64,000 bases of DNA, taken from Ruegeria denitrificans (GTDB taxonomy: Bacteria > Pseudomonadota > Alphaproteobacteria > Rhodobacterales > Rhodobacteraceae). The notes under the pieces were generated by a model, which had not been told where the DNA came from, made no database searches, and worked only from the letters and a program-made list of their open reading frames with translations. The translations under genes were made by a program, and so were the position numbers. The stretch is taken from positions 310,001 through 374,000 of the forward strand of contig NZ_CYUD01000003.1 in assembly GCF_001458295.1 (NCBI RefSeq). The letters are read 5' to 3'. Position 1 is the first letter of the stretch. Each line of letters begins with the position of its first letter. Shown here one piece after another: positions 42,945 through 51,791 of the stretch.

Positions 42945-45882
42945 GTAGACGCTCTCCTTCAGGGTCGACGAAATGGGCCGAGACAAGTTCAACCTCGACG
43001 GTCAGGTCGGTCAGTGGCGAAACAAGACGCATTTTTTCGCCCAGCCGCTCGGCCCCGTTTTTCACGAGGCCCAGACCGATATTGCTGTTCAGGATCGGCG
43101 AGTAGACAGCCGAGGTGACATAGCCCTGATCATGGGCCGCATCGATCGGGCCATCGGGGTTCATCAGATGCCCGCCCGCGGTAACCTTATCCTCGGGTTG
43201 CAGCGGCTTGATCCCGACCAACCGTAATACATCGGGTTCGACCAGCGCCTCACGTTCCGACAGGACCGAGCCGATGCTGTCTTTTTTCTTCGACACCATT
43301 TTACCCAGGCCAAGGTTCAGTGCCGTGGTGGTGCCGTTCAGTTCACTCCCCGCGGCGTGGCCCTTTTCAACCCGCATCACGCCCAGTGCTTCGGTACCAT
43401 AGGGGGTGACGTCGAACTCTTCACCTTCGGCCATCAGCCGTTGCATCAGCGCATCGCCATAGCGCGAGGGCACCGCGATTTCATAGGCTAGCTCGCCTGA
43501 GAAAGAGATCCGGAACAACCGTGCCCGCAGCCCGCCACAGACAGTGACGTTGCCACAAGCCATGAACGGGAAGGCGTCGTTCGACAAATCGAACTCCGGG
43601 TCCACGATCTTTTGCAACAACTTGCGCGAATTGGGCCCGGCCACCGCGTATTGAGCCCATGCTTCGGTGGTCGAGATTAATTGAACGTCCATGTCCGGAT
43701 ACAGGCATTGTCGCGCAAATTCCATGTGACGATAGACACTTACGGCGTTTGCCGTAGTTGTAGTGACGACGAAGTGATCCTCGGCCAACCGTGCGGCAGT
43801 GCCATCATCCATCACCATTCCGTCTTCGCGCAGCATCAGACCGTACCGGGTTTTTCCCACAGCCAGCTTGGCAAATCCATTGGCATAGATACGGTTCAGA
43901 AACTCGGCCGCATCGGTGCCCTGTACGTCGATCTTGCCCAGCGTTGTACAATCGCACACCCCGACCGAAGCGCGCGTCTGGCGCACCTCACGGTCCACGG
44001 ATTGCCGCCAATGGGTTTCACCGGGCAGGGGGAACCACTGGGCGCGCAGCCAGTTGCCGACCTCGACAAACACGGCGCCGCGTTCCTTAGCCCAATAGTG
44101 CGAGGGCGTCAGGCGGGTCGGGTGGAATTCCTGCCCTTTCATTCGTCCCGCGAAGGTGCCAATCGGAACAGGCGTATAAGGTGGTCGGAAGATGGTGGTT
44201 CCAACCTCGGGGATAGACTTGCCAGTCACTTCGGCCATGATCGCAAGGCCGGTGATATTCGAGGTCTTGCCCTGATCTGTCGCCATGCCCAGCGTGGTAT
44301 AGCGCTTCAGATGCTCGACTGATCGGAACCCTTCCTGATAGCTGAGCTTGACGTCCTTGACAGTCACGTCGTTCTGTTGATCCACCCAGGCGCGCTTGCA
44401 TCCCTCTACGTACCAGAATGGCGTTTGCGAGACCGGAGCATCCTCGGCTTCGGGCAAGTCGGGCAGGACGCCAGTTAGTTCAAGCGCGTTGGCTGCGCTT
44501 TCTGCGCCGGATTGTAGGGCGCCATGGGTCGACATCACTCCATTCGCCGCACCCGCTACCGACAGGCCGACGGGCAGGTTTTCACCGGGGACAAAAGCGG
44601 CCAGAGCGTCGTTCCAGACCGGGCGTCCGCGTTGGTGGCACGTCATATGCACGTTCGGGTTCCAGCCGCCGGAAACGCCCAGCGCACCACACTCCAGCGT
44701 CCGGGTTGAGCCGTCAGTCAAGGCGACCTCGACAAAGGTCAGGCCGTGGCGACCTTTAGTATCAATAACTTGCGCGCCTTTCAGGACTTCATAATCATAG
44801 CAGGTTGGCGCGTCCTCGCGGACATCCACGACTGCAGTGATTGTGACGCCTTTCGCATGCAGATCGGCAGCGGTGCGGTGTCCGTCATCATTGTTGGTGA
44901 AAATCGCCACGCGCTGTGATGCGGTGGCTGCGAACCGGTTGGCATAGGTCCGCAGGGCGCTGGCCATCATGATACCGGGTCGGTCGTTGTTTTCGAACGC
45001 GATAGGACGTTCCGTAGCTCCGGCGCAAAGCAGCGCCTTATCTGTGTAAATGCGCCACAGGATTTGCCGGGGTTTTCCTGCGGGCAGGGTGGCCAGGTGA
45101 TCCCCGGTGCGTTCCACTGCGCCATAAACGCCATGGTCGAATGCACCGATCACCGTGGTGCGCGGCATCAGCCGGACGTTGGGCAAAGACGACAGCTCTG
45201 CAACCGCCTGTGCCACCCAGTCTTGGGCGCTTTGATCGCCCAGCGCAAAAGCTTCGCTGTTCAGACGGCCACCTAGCGTGAAATCCTCATCCGCCAGTAT
45301 GACGTCAGCCCCGGCACGTCCTGCGGTCAACGCCGCCATCAAGCCCGCGGGCCCAGCACCGATGATCAGCAGATCGCAGTGACGGAACCCTTTGTCATAT
45401 TCGTCCGGGTCAGCCTCTTGCGACAACGATCCCAAACCGGCGGCGCGGCGGATCATTGGTTCGTACAGCTTTTCCCAGAACGCGGCAGGCCACATGAAGG
45501 TCTTGTAGTAGAACCCGGCCGACAGGAAGTTTGAAAACATATCGTTCACGGCCAGCGCATCGAATTTCAGGCTGGGCCAACGGTTCTGTGACTTCGCCTC
45601 GAGCCCGTCGAACATCTCAATCGTCGTGGCGCGGGTGTTGGGTTCCTTAAGGGCTCCGGTGCGGAGTTCGACCATGCCGTTGGGTTCTTCGGACCCGGCG
45701 GTCAGCAACCCGCGGGGGCGGTGGTACTTGAACGACCGCCCGATCAGCCGCACGTCATTGGCCAGCAGGGCTGAGGCCAGAGTATCACCTGGATGCGCCG
45801 AATAGCTGCGCCCGTCGAACTTGAAGGAGAAAGAGGTGTTACGGTCGATCTGGCCGCCATTCAGCCGGTTTGTCTGCGTCAT
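42937..45882 (-). CDS. soxA: Sarcosine oxidase/N-methylglutamate dehydrogenase-type alpha subunit
   Basis: 981 residues, the usual length. Residues about 14-100 form the ferredoxin-like start (SFKFDGRSYSAHPGDTLASALLAND). About 165-520 form the dinucleotide domain with DLLIIGAGPAGLMAALTAGRAGADVILAD (first Rossmann motif) and binds NAD+. The last 380 residues form the GcvT folate-binding domain. With SoxB it oxidises an N-methyl amine, passing the methylene group through an inner cavity to tetrahydrofolate. It overlaps soxD by 4 bp and soxG by 8 bp. Sarcosine, N-methylglutamate or another N-methyl amino acid is the likely substrate. Confidence 0.93.
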   Translation of the reverse strand: MTQTNRLNGGQIDRNTSFSFKFDGRSYSAHPGDTLASALLANDVRLIGRSFKYHRPRGLLTAGSEEPNGMVELRTGALKEPNTRATTIEMFDGLEAKSQNRWPSLKFDALAVNDMFSNFLSAGFYYKTFMWPAAFWEKLYEPMIRRAAGLGSLSQEADPDEYDKGFRHCDLLIIGAGPAGLMAALTAGRAGADVILADEDFTLGGRLNSEAFALGDQSAQDWVAQAVAELSSLPNVRLMPRTTVIGAFDHGVYGAVERTGDHLATLPAGKPRQILWRIYTDKALLCAGATERPIAFENNDRPGIMMASALRTYANRFAATASQRVAIFTNNDDGHRTAADLHAKGVTITAVVDVREDAPTCYDYEVLKGAQVIDTKGRHGLTFVEVALTDGSTRTLECGALGVSGGWNPNVHMTCHQRGRPVWNDALAAFVPGENLPVGLSVAGAANGVMSTHGALQSGAESAANALELTGVLPDLPEAEDAPVSQTPFWYVEGCKRAWVDQQNDVTVKDVKLSYQEGFRSVEHLKRYTTLGMATDQGKTSNITGLAIMAEVTGKSIPEVGTTIFRPPYTPVPIGTFAGRMKGQEFHPTRLTPSHYWAKERGAVFVEVGNWLRAQWFPLPGETHWRQSVDREVRQTRASVGVCDCTTLGKIDVQGTDAAEFLNRIYANGFAKLAVGKTRYGLMLREDGMVMDDGTAARLAEDHFVVTTTTANAVSVYRHMEFARQCLYPDMDVQLISTTEAWAQYAVAGPNSRKLLQKIVDPEFDLSNDAFPFMACGNVTVCGGLRARLFRISFSGELAYEIAVPSRYGDALMQRLMAEGEEFDVTPYGTEALGVMRVEKGHAAGSELNGTTTALNLGLGKMVSKKKDSIGSVLSEREALVEPDVLRLVGIKPLQPEDKVTAGGHLMNPDGPIDAAHDQGYVTSAVYSPILNSNIGLGLVKNGAERLGEKMRLVSPLTDLTVEVELVSAHFVDPEGERLRA

Positions 45883-46166
45883 TTGGATCGCCCCCGTGCG
45901 CGGGCCACGTCGCGGGCCAGTTCTACCTTTGAAATCTCATGCGTCAGCGTGTTGCGCGTGACGACCAGCCAGGATCGGTCTCCGGCCTCGTGATACCACA
46001 GTTCCTGATGTTCACCGGCCGGGTTGTCGCGCACATACCCGTATTCGTAGAATGCCTCAGCTGCATTTTCGGCCTGCCAATCAGGTCGGTCGATCAGCGA
46101 AGCATCACCCAGATATGTGAACTCCGATGCATCGCGCGGGCCCAGAAGGGGATGGTTGATAATCAT
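45879..46166 (-). CDS. soxD: Cysteine-free sarcosine oxidase delta-type subunit
   Basis: 95 residues. In classic SoxD the start reads CPYCGPR and the cysteines, with a later His and Cys, bind zinc. Here the equivalent reads HPLLGPRDASEFTYLG, and the whole chain has no cysteine. The rest (YVRDNPAGEHQELWYHEAGDRSW) aligns with the family. So this is a zinc-free subtype, as may occur in relatives with other substrates. 13 bp separate it from soxB. Confidence 0.88.
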   Translation of the reverse strand: MIINHPLLGPRDASEFTYLGDASLIDRPDWQAENAAEAFYEYGYVRDNPAGEHQELWYHEAGDRSWLVVTRNTLTHEISKVELARDVARARGRSK

Positions 46167-46179
46167 TGTACGGTCCCCC

Positions 46180-47430
46180 TCAGTGCAGGTTGGGCTGGTT
46201 GCCCACGCCTTTTTCGTCGATCATCCGGCCGGTCTGGAACCGGTCGAGGCGGTAGGCGGTGGCGACCGGGTGCGGCTCGTCCTTCGCCAGCAGATGGGCA
46301 AAGCAATGGCCCGAAGCCGGGGTCGCCTTGAACCCGCCGTAACACCAACCGCCGTTGAAATAGAGCCCCTCGACCGGCGTGCGGTCGATGATGGGCGAGC
46401 CGTCCATCGACATATCCATAACACCTCCCCACATCCGCAACAGACGGGCGCGGCCGATCATTGGCATCAGGGCCACGCCGCCCTCACAAACATCCTCGAC
46501 CACTGGCAGGTTGCCGCGTTGGGCATAGGTGTTATAGCCGTCGAGATCGCCGCCAAAGACCAGCCCGCCCTTGTCGGACTGACTGACATAGAAATGGCCA
46601 GCGCCAAAGGTTATGACGCTGGGCAGAACCGGTTTTAGACCCTCGGACACAAAGGCCTGCAACACATGGCTTTCGATGGGCAGCCGCATTCCGGCCATTC
46701 CCATCACGCGCCCGGAGCTGCCCGCAACCGCGCAGCCCACTTTGTTCGCGCCGATGAAACCTTTAGTCGTTTCAACTCCCAGGCATTTGCCATTCTCGAT
46801 CCGTAGGCCCGTGACTTCGCAATTCTGGATTATGTCGACGCCTTGCAAATCAGCCGAACGCGCAAAACCCCATGCCACCGCGTCATGACGAGCAGTGCCG
46901 GCGCGGCGTTGAACCAAGCCTCCTTTTATCGGAAAGCGGGCATCGTCGAAATTCAGATAGGGATGTTCTTTGCGGACTTGATCGGCATCCAGCAACTCGG
47001 CATCCGCGCCATTCAGGATCATCGCGTTGCCGCGTCGGGTATAAGCGTCGCGCTGACCGTCGGTGTGAAACAGATTGATGATCCCGCGCTGGCTCATCAT
47101 GGCGTTGTAGTTCAGGTCCTGCTCAAGCCCTTCCCATAGCTTCATCGAGAACTCGTAGAACGGCTCATTCCCGTCCAGCATATAGTTCGAGCGCACAATC
47201 GTCGTGTTCCGCCCCACATTGCCGCCGCCGATCCAACCTTTTTCGACAACGGCCACGTTGCGTTGACCATAGACCTTGGACAGGTAGTGCGCCGTTGCCA
47301 GCCCATGGCCACCACCGCCAATGACGATGATGTCGTAATGGGCCTTGGGTTCGGGCTCGCGCCAGACCGGTTTCCACCCTTTGTGGCCGGTGAGCGCCTC
47401 TTTGATGACTCGGAAGCCGGAATATCGCAT
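46180..47430 (-). CDS. soxB: Sarcosine oxidase/N-methylglutamate dehydrogenase-type beta subunit
   Basis: 416 residues from the ATG at 47430 (AAGGT upstream; MRYSGFRVIKEALTGHKGW is the family-like start, six codons after an alternative ATG at 47448). DAO flavoprotein: YDIIVIGGGGHGLATAHYL at about 32-50 binds FAD, GWIGGGNVGRNTTIVRSNY follows, and a GGWCYGGFKATPASG end closes the flavin site. This subunit carries the amine-oxidising site. First gene of soxBDAG; 84 bp downstream of the LysR gene on the same strand, so possibly one transcript with it. Confidence 0.93.
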   Translation of the reverse strand: MRYSGFRVIKEALTGHKGWKPVWREPEPKAHYDIIVIGGGGHGLATAHYLSKVYGQRNVAVVEKGWIGGGNVGRNTTIVRSNYMLDGNEPFYEFSMKLWEGLEQDLNYNAMMSQRGIINLFHTDGQRDAYTRRGNAMILNGADAELLDADQVRKEHPYLNFDDARFPIKGGLVQRRAGTARHDAVAWGFARSADLQGVDIIQNCEVTGLRIENGKCLGVETTKGFIGANKVGCAVAGSSGRVMGMAGMRLPIESHVLQAFVSEGLKPVLPSVITFGAGHFYVSQSDKGGLVFGGDLDGYNTYAQRGNLPVVEDVCEGGVALMPMIGRARLLRMWGGVMDMSMDGSPIIDRTPVEGLYFNGGWCYGGFKATPASGHCFAHLLAKDEPHPVATAYRLDRFQTGRMIDEKGVGNQPNLH

Positions 47431-47514
47431 GAATCGGACCTTTTTCACCAGAATTCACTAAAATAGGGCCTATGGATATCCTCAGATGCGACATCGACTT
47501 GTCTAAATCAGACG

Positions 47515-48372
47515 TTAAACGCGACTTACCTCAGGCAGTGCGCCGGAAAACCATTCCAGAAATGCGTCAACCTCGGGCGAGCGGCGTTGGACTGCCAGAA
47601 AATACCCTTCGGTTGCCGGGGCCGAGGCTTCGGTGGCACGTATGGCCTGACCGGTGCGCAATGCGTGTTCCGCGACCAAAGCATTGACCAGAGCCACCCC
47701 GTTTCCGGTTGTAGCGAGTTGTAGGGCCAGGCCGTAAGAATCCACGTAGAAGGTGGGCGTTGGGATCGTGTATCCAGTAGCCTCGGACCAGGAGGACCAG
47801 TTGCCGGATGTGCCGACCGCCTCGATCAAAGGCAGGTCCGGCAGGTTTCCGTCCAACTGGGGCGATTTCACCGCGATCAGGTCATTGGGCAGCAGTTCGG
47901 TTGCGTCCCGGCCCACCTGCTTTGCAGATCCGAACCGGATTTCGATATCCGCGCGCGAGGCTGAATATTCGTCTGGCCAGATCGTGCTGACAAAGCGCAC
48001 GGATGTGTCCGGGTTTTGCGACCGGAACTGTGGCAGTGCGGGGGATATCACCCACTCCAGCACACTGACCGACGCTGCAACGGTAAGGTGACGCGCCTTT
48101 TCCTCGGCCAGATATGGCGATGCAGCCGAGTGCAGCATCTCCAGCGCGGTCTCTACCTGCGGCAACAGCTTACGACCTTCATCCGTCAACGACAGGCCGC
48201 GTGCGTGGCGGTGAAACAGCACCACACCCAATCGCGTTTCCAGCGATCTAATCTGTTGACTGACAGCAGATTGCGTCAGGCCGATCTCGTCGGCGGCAGC
48301 GGTGGAACTCAGCCGTCGGGCGGCGGCCTCGAATGATCTGAACCACGTGAGCGGGGGCAAGGTTTTGGCCAT
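47515..48372 (-). CDS. LysR family regulator, GcvA-like, divergent from a tgn-like catabolic operon
   Basis: 285 residues from the ATG at 48372. HTH at about 20-62 (STAAADEIGLTQSAVSQQIRSLE); the rest is the effector-binding domain of the GcvA/TrpI-like group (RADIEIRFGSAKQVG, then ALVNALVAEHALRTGQ). It is divergent from the operon at 48481 and reads toward soxBDAG. A palindrome with T-N11-A geometry at 48386-48400 lies 14-28 bases before its start, the usual place for autoregulation plus activation of the divergent operon. Comparable to a tgnR-type regulator by position only. Confidence 0.93.
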   Translation of the reverse strand: MAKTLPPLTWFRSFEAAARRLSSTAAADEIGLTQSAVSQQIRSLETRLGVVLFHRHARGLSLTDEGRKLLPQVETALEMLHSAASPYLAEEKARHLTVAASVSVLEWVISPALPQFRSQNPDTSVRFVSTIWPDEYSASRADIEIRFGSAKQVGRDATELLPNDLIAVKSPQLDGNLPDLPLIEAVGTSGNWSSWSEATGYTIPTPTFYVDSYGLALQLATTGNGVALVNALVAEHALRTGQAIRATEASAPATEGYFLAVQRRSPEVDAFLEWFSGALPEVSRV

Positions 48373-48385
48373 TTGTAACCTACAT

Positions 48386-48400
48386 ATTAGAGTCACTAAT
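48386..48400. promoter_or_regulatory. LysR-type operator in divergent promoter
   Basis: ATTAG-AGTCA-CTAAT is a 5-bp perfect inverted repeat with 5-nt centre; T48387 and A48399 are separated by 11 bases, the T-N11-A rule of LysR sites. It lies between the LysR start (48372) and the operon start (48481). Confidence 0.6.
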
Positions 48401-48480
48401 ACCTAAGACCAAAGTTCTTTCGTTTGTCAAAGCGGCCCTTGGCCAGAGATAGTTTGCCAACCAATCGCAAGGGGGCGCTT

Positions 48481-49080
48481 GTGCAGCCAAATATTCGAAA
48501 AATCGTCACCTATGACGAAGAAGTTCTGGTCGAAGGATTTCGCAAGGCAGATCGCCCATGGCGGATGTTCGCAGTGACGGCCGTGGTCACGAACCCATGG
48601 GCCGGACGTTATGTCGAAGATCTGAGGCCTGAGATTTTAAGCTTTGCCCCCGTTCTGGGTGAGGAACTGACCGCGCGAATGATTGCGCTGGCTGGTAGCG
48701 GCGATGCAATCGAAGCCTATGGAAAAGCCGCCGTGGTGGGGCTGGACGGAGAGGTCGAGCATGCCTCGGGCCTGATCCACACGCTGCATTTCGGTAATCA
48801 TTTCCGGCAGGCGGTTGGGGCGAAATCCTACCTCTCCTTCACCAATACCCGAGGTGCGGCCAACGCACCGATCATGGTGCCGCTGATGGACAAGAACGAC
48901 GCCGGTCGCCGGTCGCATTATCTGACGCTGCAATTCGCCATTCCCGACGCACCGCGCGCTGATGAGGTTGTGATTGTGCTGGGTGGGGCAACGTCGGGGC
49001 GACCGCATCATCGGATTGGCGATCGATATCAGGACTTGAAGGATTTGGGTCATGACGTGGACAACCCGGCCTCGGTCTAA
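48481..49080 (+). CDS. AA_synth (DUF1185) family protein
   Basis: 199 residues from the GTG at 48481 (AAGGGGG upstream; a TTG at 48424 is less likely). The chain matches the amino acid synthesis family, PF06684: IRKIVTYDEEVLVEGFRKADRPWRM (early), TNPWAGRYVEDL and VVGLDGEVEHASGLIHT. Members have an unproven enzymatic role, usually beside oxidoreductases and hydrolases in catabolic clusters. First gene of the operon 48481-54166 and overlapped by the next gene by 29 bp. It may act on the ring-opened or cyclic intermediate; not established. Confidence 0.85.
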   Translation: MQPNIRKIVTYDEEVLVEGFRKADRPWRMFAVTAVVTNPWAGRYVEDLRPEILSFAPVLGEELTARMIALAGSGDAIEAYGKAAVVGLDGEVEHASGLIHTLHFGNHFRQAVGAKSYLSFTNTRGAANAPIMVPLMDKNDAGRRSHYLTLQFAIPDAPRADEVVIVLGGATSGRPHHRIGDRYQDLKDLGHDVDNPASV

Positions 49081-49831
49081 GTTCGGTGACCTCGCCGCGA
49101 TTGACGCAGGCGAAGGGCCTTTGGTCGTGCTGCTGCACGGCGTCGGTCTGCGGGCCGAAGCGTGGGGCGGGCAGATTGAGGCGCTGGTAGCAGCCGGGTA
49201 TCGGGTCGTTTGCCCGGATATGTTGGGGCACGGGGAATCGGCTTTTGCCGAACCGAACAGGGTGGAAAGCTATGTCGCGCCGATTACATCGTTGTTGCAA
49301 GAACCAGCAGTGCTGATCGGGCATTCAATGGGTGCGCTGATCGCGGCGCATATTGCGGCCTCGGGCAATCGATATGTCAAAGGTGTTGCGGCCCTGAACG
49401 CCATATACAAGCGGTCTGACGCGGCCCGGCAATCAGTTCTGTCGCGGGCTCAGGCTCTGGATGCGCAGCGGTCGAATGACGCCTCGGTCACTCTGCATCG
49501 TTGGTTTGCAGATGATATATCAGCGGAACGCGACGCCTGTGCGCAGTGGCTGGAAGCGGTCAATCCTCGGGCCTATAAAGCCGCTTACACGGTCTTTGCC
49601 GAGAGCGACGGCCCGACCGAGAAGCAACTGGCCAAGATCACATGCCCGGCAATGTTTTTGACCGGTGCGGATGAGCCGAACTCGACCCCCGCGATGTCAC
49701 AACAGATGGCCAGCCTTGCACCAAAGGGGCGCGCAGAGTTCATCCCTGATGCGGCTCATATGATGCCGATGACCCATGCTGCAGAGGTCAACGCCACCCT
49801 GTTGCCCTTTGTTCAGGAGTGCCTGACATGA
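49052..49831 (+). CDS. Alpha/beta hydrolase (TgnD-like by context)
   Basis: 259 residues. Oxyanion LLHGVGL near 28-34, nucleophile elbow GHSMGA at about 90-95, and the catalytic His in DAAHMMPMTH near 235; the acid residue is likely in TGADEP. This is the standard hydrolase triad. In the characterised trigonelline pathway of Acinetobacter baylyi, TgnD, an alpha/beta hydrolase, splits the N-methylformamido-methylene-succinate intermediate. Order here (hydrolase, flavin reductase, LLM oxygenase, aldehyde dehydrogenase) suggests an equivalent step. It overlaps the upstream gene by 29 bp and the downstream gene by 4. Confidence 0.88.
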   Translation: MTWTTRPRSKFGDLAAIDAGEGPLVVLLHGVGLRAEAWGGQIEALVAAGYRVVCPDMLGHGESAFAEPNRVESYVAPITSLLQEPAVLIGHSMGALIAAHIAASGNRYVKGVAALNAIYKRSDAARQSVLSRAQALDAQRSNDASVTLHRWFADDISAERDACAQWLEAVNPRAYKAAYTVFAESDGPTEKQLAKITCPAMFLTGADEPNSTPAMSQQMASLAPKGRAEFIPDAAHMMPMTHAAEVNATLLPFVQECLT

Positions 49832-50736
49832 CCACACTGGATCCACGTGCCCTGCGTGATGCCTTTGGCAGCTTCATGACCGGCGTGACAGTAGTGACCG
49901 CCCGCGACGCGACGGGCGCGCCGGTTGGGTTTACTGCCAATTCGTTTTCCTCAGTATCACTGGACCCGCCTTTGTTGCTGGTGTGCCCGGGCAAGTTTCT
50001 GTCCAGCTATGAGGTGTTCGCTGGCTGTCGACATTTTGCCGTCAATATACTGGCAGAGGGTCAACAAGAGGTCTCGAACACTTTCGCGGGATATAAAGGC
50101 GACCGGTTCGCGAAAATCTCTCATCAGAATGGCCTGCATGACTTGCCGTTGGTAGACGGAGCCCTAGCGCAGTTCTGTTGCGAAACCCATCAAGCCATTC
50201 CAGCAGGCGATCACACTATCCTGATAGGCCGAGTTTTGGATTTCTCGCACGTTGCGGGTGACGGTTTGGGCTATGTCGGCGGGTCGTATTTCAGCCTGGG
50301 TCTTGAGGCCGAGATGGACGCCAAAGTTCCGACGGTTTGTGGTGCAATAATTACAGCTGGGAACCAAGTCCTTCTTGAGCGCCATGGCGATTCGTTCCGT
50401 CCGATTCAGGTCACAGGTGCCGAGGCCGGTGGTCAAAGGCACAGGCTGGCGCAGGTGTTGTCGGAGCGCGGTATCCACGCGCGGATCGAGCAGGTCTATT
50501 CCTCGTTCAACGACGCCGAGACCAAGCTGCAATATACGTTCTTCCTTTCATCTGCAGATCAGCATTGCGCATCTGCGAATGCCCAGTGGGTTCCGGTCGC
50601 GGACCTGCCCAATCTGACCTACGCCTCTCAAGGCATTCACCACATGATGACCCGCTTTGCGCGTGAGGCTCAGACCGGGGATTTCGCCCTGTATTTGGGC
50701 GATGCTGAACGTGGCGACATTCACAGTTTTCGCTAA
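49828..50736 (+). CDS. Flavin reductase with C-terminal degenerate Nudix-like domain
   Basis: 302 residues from the ATG at 49828 (ATGA overlap with the hydrolase gene). Residues 1-165 form the flavin reductase (DIM6/NTAB-like) domain: LRDAFGSFMTGVTVVTA, VGFTANSFSSVSLDPPLLLVCPG and HFAVNILAEGQQEVSNTFAG. It supplies reduced FMN to the adjacent LLM oxygenase. About 170-300 resembles a Nudix fold, but the Nudix box lacks the catalytic Glu pattern (GAEAGGQRHRLAQVLSERGI). It may therefore be a ligand-binding control domain that lets substrate stimulate flavin reduction, as seen in other two-component oxygenases; this is inference. Confidence 0.88.
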   Translation: MTTLDPRALRDAFGSFMTGVTVVTARDATGAPVGFTANSFSSVSLDPPLLLVCPGKFLSSYEVFAGCRHFAVNILAEGQQEVSNTFAGYKGDRFAKISHQNGLHDLPLVDGALAQFCCETHQAIPAGDHTILIGRVLDFSHVAGDGLGYVGGSYFSLGLEAEMDAKVPTVCGAIITAGNQVLLERHGDSFRPIQVTGAEAGGQRHRLAQVLSERGIHARIEQVYSSFNDAETKLQYTFFLSSADQHCASANAQWVPVADLPNLTYASQGIHHMMTRFAREAQTGDFALYLGDAERGDIHSFR

Positions 50737-50748
50737 AGGAGCCGATTG

Positions 50749-51783
50749 ATGGAGTTTTCTCTGTTTGCCCATATGGAACGCCTGACGCCGGATCAGCCTC
50801 ATGACGTTCTGTATGACGAATTCGTTGGTCTGGTGAAAATGGCCGATGAGGGTGGTATGCGCGCGGTTTGGACGGGCGAGCATCACGGCATGGAATTCAC
50901 CATTGCGCCGAATCCATTTCTATCCTTGGTCGATCTGGCACATCACACGAAGAATGTACGCCTCGGCACCGGTACCGTAGTCGCACCGTTCTGGCATCCG
51001 ATTAAGCTAGCCGGTGAGGCCGCAGCAGCGGATCAGATCACCAAGGGACGGATCGAGCTGGGCATTGCACGCGGGGCTTATTCCTTTGAATACGAGCGTT
51101 TGATGCCCGGTATGGACGCGTGGGAAGCCGGTCAGAGGATGCGGGAATCCACGCCGCTTTTGCCGCAAATCTGGCAGGGGGATTGCGCGCATGAGGGCGA
51201 GTTCTATTCGTTCCCGGCCACGACCTCGGCCCCGAAACCACTGCAGGATGGCGGCCCGCCAATCTGGATCGCGGCGCGTGACCCCAACAGCCACGAATTC
51301 GGCGTCCACAACGGGTTCAACATTCAGGTCACGCCGCTGTGGCAAGGGATGGAGGAAATTGAAACGCTTATGGGCCGATTCAACGATGCTTGCGATAGCT
51401 ATGCGGGGCCGCGACCTAAGATTATGTTGTTGCACCACACCTATGTCGGAAAAGACGATGCGGATGTGGCGCAAGGTGTCGAGGATTTGCGGCGGTACTA
51501 CAACTATTTCGGTGCGTGGTTCCTGAACAAACGCCCGGTCCAGCAGGGCTTGATCGAGCCGATCACGCAGGCGGAAATGGACGCCAACCCGATGTATACC
51601 ACCGAAAAGCTGGGCCGCGATCTGACCATCGGCACGACACAGCAGGTGATTGACCAGATCAAACGATATGAGGATCTGGGATATGATGAGTTTTCGTTCT
51701 GGGTCGACAGTGGCATGACCAACGAACGTAAGCGCGCCTCGTTGGCGCGGTTCATCGACGACGTCATGCCAGCCTTTCAGTGA
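50749..51783 (+). CDS. LLM class flavin-dependent monooxygenase (TgnB-like by context)
   Basis: 344 residues from the ATG at 50749 (AAGGAG upstream; a TTG 3 bases before is not needed). Bacterial luciferase-like TIM barrel: WTGEHHGMEFTIAPNPFL near 40-57, LGTGTVVAPFWHPIKLAGEAAAADQITKGR, then GIARGAY. Such enzymes use reduced FMN from a partner reductase, here the preceding gene, and O2. TgnB in trigonelline degradation and RutA in pyrimidine degradation are ring-opening members of this group. The presence of a hydrolase and an aldehyde dehydrogenase in the same operon favours a ring-cleaving pyridine-type role over RutA, whose RutB/RutC partners are missing. Confidence 0.9.
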   Translation: MEFSLFAHMERLTPDQPHDVLYDEFVGLVKMADEGGMRAVWTGEHHGMEFTIAPNPFLSLVDLAHHTKNVRLGTGTVVAPFWHPIKLAGEAAAADQITKGRIELGIARGAYSFEYERLMPGMDAWEAGQRMRESTPLLPQIWQGDCAHEGEFYSFPATTSAPKPLQDGGPPIWIAARDPNSHEFGVHNGFNIQVTPLWQGMEEIETLMGRFNDACDSYAGPRPKIMLLHHTYVGKDDADVAQGVEDLRRYYNYFGAWFLNKRPVQQGLIEPITQAEMDANPMYTTEKLGRDLTIGTTQQVIDQIKRYEDLGYDEFSFWVDSGMTNERKRASLARFIDDVMPAFQ

Positions 51784-51791
51784 GGACTACC

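Noticed and set aside
50749..51783. Luciferase-like protein as a light-emission gene
   Set aside because: Only the fold is shared; no luxC/D/E genes and the partner reductase and dehydrogenase fit catabolism.
48481..51783. Pyrimidine (Rut) degradation operon
   Set aside because: LLM oxygenase, flavin reductase and hydrolase are shared types, but RutB (isochorismatase-like), RutC, RutE and RutG are absent.
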